Assembly: GCA_942159475.1 (NCBI GenBank)
Contig: OW804096.1
Coordinates: 90,809,784-90,873,783, forward strand
Source of the DNA: Sthenelais limicola
Lineage: Eukaryota > Annelida > Polychaeta > Phyllodocida > Sigalionidae
Reading direction: 5' to 3'
DNA: 64,000 bases
How positions within the stretch are numbered: position 1 is the first letter of the stretch; every line of letters starts with the position of its first letter. The translations under genes and the position numbers were made by a program. Below the pieces are notes generated by a model that was not told where the DNA came from, did no database searches, and saw nothing but the letters and a program-made list of their open reading frames with translations. This document shows positions 57,801 to 64,000 of this stretch, piece after piece.

Positions 57801-60800
57801 TCAAAACCACTAAGAGAGCTGTGGTACATTAACTTACTGTCCTTGTGTGAGTTGTCCATTAAACTTTTTGCTGCTTTTGTTTTGCTATCTTCGGCTACCT
57901 TGTACACTTTGGGTTCAAGACGCCTTATATCCCATGACTCCCACTGCTTTGGTGGAGGGTGGACACCTGTTGGCAAGAAATTGTTCGAAATTATCATTAG
58001 TTTGAATTGGCAAAGTCGGGAGACTGCATGCTACAGCTGTTTATTTCATTGTCTTTGATATCTTTTCATCTAAAATATCCATAGTAAAACAAAGAATCAG
58101 ACCTCTCTCAGACTCAGTTTACTTACCAGTGATCCACTCAGAAGTGATGTTTAGAACTTTTGTTTTGAACTCATCTTGGAAACTGCGATCCGATTCTGGA
58201 AAGGCTTCATGAAAGGCTGCAAAAATAGCTTGGGCCAAGGAGTCACTGTATACCTTCATAAAAATCAAAATGTAGCTATATTAGTATACCGTAATCTAAA
58301 AGTTAAAACTATAGGCCAAAAGAAACTGACTATATAGTTCTTCGTGGCAAATTAGTGTACAAAAATTAATTAATGAAAAATGTTTGCCAGTGTTATTATC
58401 CAATCTCCTCAGCGTTGAACCTGACCCAATGTTCCTTTATATATTGATAATAACAGTTAAGATATCCATATTGTCAATTGTATTTAACTCACCTGGAAGA
58501 ATTTGTCCTTGATTTCTGGGTGGATACTCGTGAATAATGCTACAAAACTGTCAGCAATCCGATCAAAAAGAGAGTCTTTATCTTTTGCTTTTGCTGCCTT
58601 ATTTTGCTGAAATAAAGTAACATGGATGTTTTAAAAAATGGGAATCCCCTAAGCAAATGAAATCACTTTGTCATTAGTAAATGCTAACAAACATGGATCT
58701 ATACTTTAACTCGGACCCTCTGCCTCTTCTTGCTTTAAATTCCTGAGCCGTAGTTCTGGATAGGTTTATTCTGCATCGAGTATGGTGAAAGACGAGGCGA
58801 CCCTTGTACCCAAAACCCTTGTACCCCAAAAATGCCAAAAATTGTTATGTTCATACAACATGAAAAGGAGAGATACATACTAATACTCCGTCTCAAACAG
58901 AAGAATTTGAATCACTTATTCTGCATTAAGAGTTGAAAATAAGGTTTTCAAGTTCTAAAATTGCTGTGCACACCGGATAAACATAAAAGAAATGATAAAA
59001 GCAACAAACCTCGAATGTGTGCAAAAATATCCACCAGAACGTATCTTGCATGATTGCAACTGATGCTTCGGACTGGAAAATCTTCTTCCAGAATTTCTTG
59101 AATCCAGGCTATGGAAAGAATCGATATCGCATTATCAAAATTAACTCGGCCATTTCTTATATTGTGATCAATAATTGGAGATATAAAAAGGCAACCATCG
59201 ATTACCTATCTAAAATTTGTAATGCCAGGCATTAGATTGTCTCTTTTGTTATACATACTGATTAACAGCCTTCATTTCTCTGACAGTGTCATATATTTTT
59301 GTAATATTGGGGAAAGGAATTCCATGTGCCTAAAGGTATTATTGATGATGAATATTTTGGCGTTATATTCATGTTTAGGAACTATCAGTGTTAAGTATAT
59401 TCTTAACTGATCGGTGGCTACTATCTTTTTCCTGTCAGAGTTAAGTTCGGTCCATTAAAGTTGTCAGAAACAGTTTATATTTGTTAATAAATAGATATCC
59501 ATACGTTGAAATCCTGAGCTTTTGTAACTCTGTTGAGAATTTGTGGAGCTTCAAGCTGTCCGGGTAATTCCGTGAGTTCACCTTTACGAAATCCTGGAAA
59601 GACACAACACTCCACTCCTTTTTTCTTGGTCTCCAAGATCGAATCTTTGAAGTCCTGAAGGAATCAGAAATAAAAACAGTCAAACGAATAAGCCAAACTC
59701 CTTTCTGTAGACAAGTCGATAGGATCAATAACCGATACCGCGATCAAAGGTTATGTGGCATTGTGTTGTGGAAATATCGCCATGAGTAATATTGATTAGA
59801 AATAAAAACAGATCTCTGTTCTAACTGACCATTCTCTTTGATTTTCTAGCGGGATGAGCTTTAACCGCATCGGACTCCTGCATGTCAGTCATGAAAGCTA
59901 AAATATAGAATAAGAAACTCATGTTAAAAACTTCTCTAGAATTATTATTAGAGTTTTACACCATTTTCCCATCAAACTAATGCAGAACTTTCCATTCTGT
60001 GAAAGAAATACAGTTACATTAATTGTCATAAAATTGTGTATTCGTCTAGTATAATATAGTAGTAGTAAGTACTGTAGTAATAATATAATAGCTATGACCT
60101 ATGACCTTTATGGAATGCTAGGAATAGTGTCTGTATCTATAGATTAAATGCTTCCAACAAACATAACATTATTCAATTATTAAAAATGTATGCTCACTGC
60201 GTCCAAGGGAAGGTAGAGGATTGTCAGAACTTCTGTCCGTCTTTTCCCCGCCGTTATCGCTTGTCACTATTTGACCCGCGTAAACATTCAGACGATCTTC
60301 CAACTCAGATAGGCGAGTTTCTATGTCAGCCAGAAATTTCATATCAACAGCTTGAGATAGTGAAGGATTTGGTTTTAAAAAAGTAATACAGTTAAATTGA
60401 TTTCTTTGTTTACCAGGGAACTATATCCCTATGTTTTTTTTATTTTATCCCTTATTTTTTTTTAAATATTAAACTAGAAAATTGCCTCCATGTGTTTGTT
60501 AAATTAATTTCTGCTTTTACCGGGGAACTATCTCCCTATTTTTTAGCATGTCCCTTTTCATACTAAGTTTTTTTTTCAGAAAAGGATACGGGTAGCATCT
60601 TGGAGCTGCTTCATTATTGCTTCCTGAGATCCAACCATGTCCTTGTCATCCGGAGCACCCATGAACTTTTCAGATGTCAGTGGCAGCGGCCAATCATCCT
60701 GTAGATGTGATCGGAAATATTTTGTTTTCAATTCTTTCAATATTTCCAATTCTAGGTGTTGTGGTTATTGAAACCCTTCAAAGTTTAATGGAACGTGTAA

Positions 60801-61104
60801 CCTAGGCCTACTTTTTTGACATAGCCTAGAGTAGGCCTAGAGCTTGATGCTATTAGTTAGTAAATAACGAATTACATAAATAAATTACGGTACATTATAT
60901 ATTTTTTTAATATTGAATAAAAAATGATATTTTGATATTTAATACCAAAAAAAACACGGAAATATTGGTGTGATTTTTTTTTAAAAAAAATAACAATCTT
61001 ACAAGATGTTCAGCTTTGATAAATTCAGCCAGAGTCAGAGGCGGTCTTGTGGGGCGGTTAGGATCCAACTCCTTTTGGCCAGTTTTTGCCAAGACCACGG
61101 CCAT
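51844..61104 (-). CDS. FAM227-family protein (FWWh domain), 13 exons, 3' end missing
   Basis: Minus-strand exons, all with GT-AG junctions and matching phases: 61003-61104 (ATG at 61104-61102), 60590-60698, 60198-60350, 59830-59897, 59505-59654, 59010-59108, 58493-58606, 58127-58253, 57838-57966, 56870-57108, 55257-55411, 54368-54445 and 51844-51994. Together they give 558 codons without a stop. The FWWh domain spans exons 5-9, with VFPGFRKGELTELPG, the signature SEASVAIMQDTFWWIFLHTF (exon 6), DSLFDRIADSFVALF, SDSLAQAIFAAFHEAFPES and EWITGVHPPPKQWESW. Exon 11 has SHPVGRGPELQRTLFNLQGH and then SPLVAHYL, also typical of FAM227A/B. The end is a Glu/Lys-rich coiled coil. The biochemical function of this family is not established. 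I cannot tell A from B. Confidence 0.9.
55068..55100. repeat. C16 run followed by AC microsatellite
   Basis: A homopolymer of 16 C followed by ACAC repeats, inside an intron of the FAM227 gene. Confidence 0.9.
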
Positions 61105-61132
61105 GTTGAGAGGTATTTTTATATTCGGTGAC
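61105..61132 (-). other. 5' UTR part of the first coding exon of the FAM227 gene
   Basis: An acceptor (ATTTCAG) at 61133-61134 precedes the coding exon, so a non-coding upstream exon exists further right. The ATG has a good context (CAACATGG). Confidence 0.6.
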
Positions 61133-61134
61133 CT

Positions 61135-62421
61135 GAAATTTGAGACATTAGTCATTATATTTATTTATAACTGTATTAACTAGCCATATACTGTGATATA
61201 TAGCCTAGGCTATAGGCCTATATTGGCCAAATCAAATAATTAAAAAAAAATATATGGATTCAATATGTCCGGCTAAGTAGAAATGAAAAATAATGAATAA
61301 TTTCTGTCGACGGCAAAATAAAAATGTATGTAGGCCTATGGATAAGGGTGTAAGCCTAGTCACAACGCGGTAGAACCCCCACCCCCTGCTGAAGAAGCCA
61401 CGTACTGTGCCTGTGGCCGGGGCGCTTTGGTGACCCACGACCTCTTGTGAAAAGTGGCCTGCATAAAATTGCAATCATGTCATATAAGACGAGATGGGAA
61501 GTAAATATGAGACATTATTCAATATGTCCCAGCCGCCTGGACAAAAATGAATGGTCAACCGACTACTGCTGTGACTCGTACGAACAAGTAGCAGCTGATG
61601 AAAACAAATCACGGCCACGGCACGGCCATTTTGCGTTGCTAGGTACGCCACAAAGTTTGATAACTAAACCTGCGAGTGCAAAAATCAATCCAACTTATTC
61701 CAGGTCGATTTTTCCCCTTGTCAATTGTTTTGGTTATAATTCTCCAAAATATCAAATCGAAGTGAGATCTTTATATCACCCTTAAAGAAGGACATCGAGA
61801 TTGTAAACAAACTCTACCTTTCGGCTGATGTTTTTAGTCGACTCCCTCCAATAGTCACTTATGTAGCTCACAGGTGGCGACACTATCAGAATTATGTCGC
61901 CCTCTTTTCAACAGGGAACGCTCAGGTCACGCGCGCACACCTGAAATGCTTTCGTTAATGTATAACATACCATTGAAACATCAGTAGGCCTACTGCCTTG
62001 TGCAATGTTAAGTCATAAGCACAGCTGTGAAATGATGTACAATTACAGCTAAAATTTCTACGATTATTAATGGTTAATATGAAAGAGCACGGCGTCTGTA
62101 GAAATATAGCCTAGCCTATAGCCTATTAGCCCACGTTGCTGGCCTTGATTCCCAATGCTCTGCTTTTGGGGGCAAGGGGACGGATACTTTGTCTAATAGC
62201 CTATATGTTTTAATATATATTCTATATATATTCATATAAATCAAGAGGTAGGCAGCAACGCCACCTAGTGTTTGTATTGTTGACTGCTCCACTCTCACCT
62301 AGGGCCCAGGTCACTTGCCCCGCTGCTTCCAACCACACCACACCTACGGTATACCTACCTCTTGTTGTGTGAAACTTGTGTGAGTGACTTTTGACTTTCG
62401 TGGCTGGAATTGTGTTACAGT
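61135..62421. other. spacer: FAM227 promoter side and leader of the DIRS-like element
   Basis: It holds the unseen promoter and non-coding first exon of the minus-strand gene and, to the right, the leader of the retroelement (from about 62260, CGCCACCTAGTG). No terminal repeat of the retroelement could be confirmed within the window. Confidence 0.4.
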
Positions 62422-63435
62422 ATGGGCAAGTGTGGAGCTTGTGGTTACAAGCATGTCAGGCCGGGTACAACTTCTTGTAAATACAAGACAAACGCCGTAG
62501 CTAAGTGTAAGGAGGCTGGAGATTTGGACGTGTATTGGACCAAGTACTTAGACATTGAAGCCCTAGACATTCTGGCTAGGGCTGAGGAAGACCATGCTTC
62601 CTTGGATATGGACGAGTTACGTCGCCTTAACTCTCTTCAAAGTGCTGAAATTCATGGAATGCTTACGAAAATGGATGAATTATCTGCTCAATTCACCGAC
62701 GTTTTGAAATTTGTACCTACCGGTGGTGGCCAAGGCCAAGGTCAAGGTCACGGCGGTGGTGCTATGGCTGGACCTCTAGTGGACCCGGAATTGACCGATG
62801 TGCTCCGTGACGTGGCTCTCTCCCTGGACCCCGCGGTGTCAATCAAAGATAAAGGTATGCCCCTCCGACCGGAGTATTATGTACAGCATTTGATCAATAA
62901 GGTACCAGTGAAAAATCTTGACCACAACAAGTTATCCTATCGTGAACTAGTCCATGGCATGGTCCGAGTTGCTGTATCTCTGCTTGAGTCGGGGGGGGAC
63001 CTCACCAATTACCTCGATCATTTGAGTTTTCTAACAGAAGAGGGTATGAACGATACTTTTATGGACAAAGCTTACTCCCTGTATGATCACCGTATGGTGG
63101 ATAAGGTTTCCACTGGTAAATTGCCTTCCTTCGTCGCTGGTGATCCCTTGTGTGTAGCTGTGGGTTTCAGCCCGTCTTTCCGCAAGCCTGCGGTGAAAAC
63201 CCCCCAACCACAACAACAGCAGAACCCTTCAGGCGGTCGACGTTATAGGGGGGCTGCTTCCAGAGTTATCCCAGCAGATTTCCCCGAAGACATTTGCTAC
63301 GACTGGAATTACCGTAATTGTGCGAAAACCAGTGCTAATTGTTCCCGCAAGCATCACTGCCGTCTTTGCAAGCTAGATCACCGCGCCTCGGGTTGTCCCC
63401 AGAGGAAACCCCGGGATTCCGGGAATCCCCAGTGA
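62422..63435 (+). CDS. gag-like protein with N- and C-terminal zinc motifs
   Basis: 337 codons from ATG 62422. Residues 4-19 form a C-X2-C-X3-H-X7-C motif (CGACGYKHVRPGTTSC). A helical, acidic part follows (about 45-105), then a Gly/Gln/His linker (GGGQGQGQGHGGG, about 107-120), a helical capsid-like central domain (about 125-255), a Pro/Gln stretch and a C-terminal double zinc cluster (about 295-330: CYDWNYRNC, CSRKHHCRLC, HRASGC), likely for nucleic-acid binding. The in-frame TTG at 62410 is not needed as a start. Codon use is GC-richer than the surrounding DNA, as for a young element. Confidence 0.8.
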   Translation: MGKCGACGYKHVRPGTTSCKYKTNAVAKCKEAGDLDVYWTKYLDIEALDILARAEEDHASLDMDELRRLNSLQSAEIHGMLTKMDELSAQFTDVLKFVPTGGGQGQGQGHGGGAMAGPLVDPELTDVLRDVALSLDPAVSIKDKGMPLRPEYYVQHLINKVPVKNLDHNKLSYRELVHGMVRVAVSLLESGGDLTNYLDHLSFLTEEGMNDTFMDKAYSLYDHRMVDKVSTGKLPSFVAGDPLCVAVGFSPSFRKPAVKTPQPQQQQNPSGGRRYRGAASRVIPADFPEDICYDWNYRNCAKTSANCSRKHHCRLCKLDHRASGCPQRKPRDSGNPQ

Positions 63436-63447
63436 CGTCATTCGTCG

Positions 63448-64000
63448 ATGAGAACGAGCGAGAGCGTGATCTGTCATGGCGGCGTGTTGACAAATATTTC
63501 TGCTCTGCCTTACTCTACAGCATCGGAAACTCATCTCCCTTGTTCAACCGAGTCTTTATCAGCCTCAATTAGCCGATACTATCTCCCTCATGCTCCTCTC
63601 GCTCGTCTCTCCTCAAATCACGCTCATGGTGATGATTATCTTCCGTCCATGGACTGTTTCCCTGATTCGTGTCAAGACACTGCCACTGGTTTTTGCACGC
63701 GTAACGCTGTGGATGTACTTCCACCGCGTGTCGACTCAAGTCTCTCCGCCTCATGTTTCCCTGCCTACAATAGTACTTGCTATTCTGATGTCTGTAATCA
63801 CGAATATTGTCTTGCTGGTTGTACTCCCACTGCTATTGTTGATACTGATTCCCACAATGTTGCTGATGTAAACGAATGTACCTTTCTTGATACTTGTAAC
63901 TTTGCTGGTGTTGATACTTGCCTTGCTTGTATTGCTGATTGTACTCTAGATGATGTATCTGACCTGGGTGAGAGTTATATTGCTGACGATTTTTACAATG
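63448..64000 (+). CDS. second ORF of the retroelement, partial
   Basis: ATG 63448 lies 12 nt after the gag stop, and the frame stays open for 184 codons to the window edge. The sequence is Ser/Asp-rich with many cysteines (CFPDSC, CYSDVCNHEYCLAGC, CTFLDTC, CLACIADC). No RT motif has appeared yet, so it is probably the variable N-terminus of the pol-type ORF. The family is not recognisable from this part. Confidence 0.6.
   Translation, partial: MRTSESVICHGGVLTNISALPYSTASETHLPCSTESLSASISRYYLPHAPLARLSSNHAHGDDYLPSMDCFPDSCQDTATGFCTRNAVDVLPPRVDSSLSASCFPAYNSTCYSDVCNHEYCLAGCTPTAIVDTDSHNVADVNECTFLDTCNFAGVDTCLACIADCTLDDVSDLGESYIADDFYN

Larger units (their letters stand above)
62260..64000 (+). mobile_element. 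DIRS/YR-like retroelement, 5' part, runs off the window
   Basis: Leader, gag-like ORF and the start of a second ORF 12 nt downstream, with a related gag head at 50511. The C-terminal C-X7-C-X6-C-X3-H-X-C-X2-C-X3-H-X4-C cluster of the gag is the arrangement I associate with ORF1 of DIRS-type elements. No RT, RNase H or recombinase is visible before the window ends, so the class is provisional and the left limit approximate. Confidence 0.55.

Noticed and set aside
61628..61650. RFX X-box (GTTGCTAGGTAC) upstream of the FAM227 gene
   Set aside because: The second half-site matches at only about four of six positions, too weak to call.

Overview
The window is nuclear DNA of an animal, most likely a marine invertebrate. 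The reasons are AT-rich sequence, split genes with GT-AG introns, several clades of LINE and a DIRS/YR-like retroelement. I cannot name the species. Nothing suggests bacterial or organellar DNA: there are no operons, rRNA or CRISPR arrays.

Left part (1-32 kb). Mostly anonymous non-coding DNA. It holds a 1.15-kb minisatellite of 32/29-bp units (3.7-4.9 kb) and a minus-strand set of phase-compatible exons for an unidentified Cys-containing, probably extracellular protein (8.56-10.84 kb, perhaps ending at 6.9 or 5.5 kb). It also holds a decayed minus-strand LINE RT fragment (11.8-13.4 kb), a possible transmembrane exon (14.3-14.5 kb), and a 2.86-kb segment bounded by perfect 35-bp inverted repeats and filled with a 14-bp motif in both orientations (22.0-24.85 kb).

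Middle part (32.2-49.35 kb). Two near-complete LINEs lie side by side. LINE-A (32251-39713, Tx1/L1-like) is flanked by 15-bp target-site duplications. LINE-B (40688-48319, CR1/Jockey-like RT) lies inside the left copy of a roughly 1-kb tandem duplication that also copied the tip of LINE-A, so LINE-B looks as if it had LTRs. The most interesting point is that both elements, from different RT clades, carry an ORF1 protein made of an L1-type RRM/CTD module followed by a C-terminal NADAR (YbiA/DUF1768-type) domain. LINE-B also has a separate SGNH-hydrolase ORF. NADAR domains are known for ADP-ribose chemistry on nucleic acids, so a retrotransposon-borne ADP-ribosyl-removing or ADP-ribose-binding function is a reasonable hypothesis. 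Both copies are now broken: each has a single-base frameshift in a homopolymer run plus nonsense codons, and LINE-A also has an 0.8-kb insertion.

Right part (50-64 kb). A 13-exon minus-strand gene (61104 to 51844; more exons lie to the left) encodes an FWWh-domain FAM227-family protein. All exon phases join. A related gag head (50511-50642) and a gag-like ORF followed 12 nt later by an open second ORF running off the window (62422-64000) belong to a DIRS/YR-like retroelement family.
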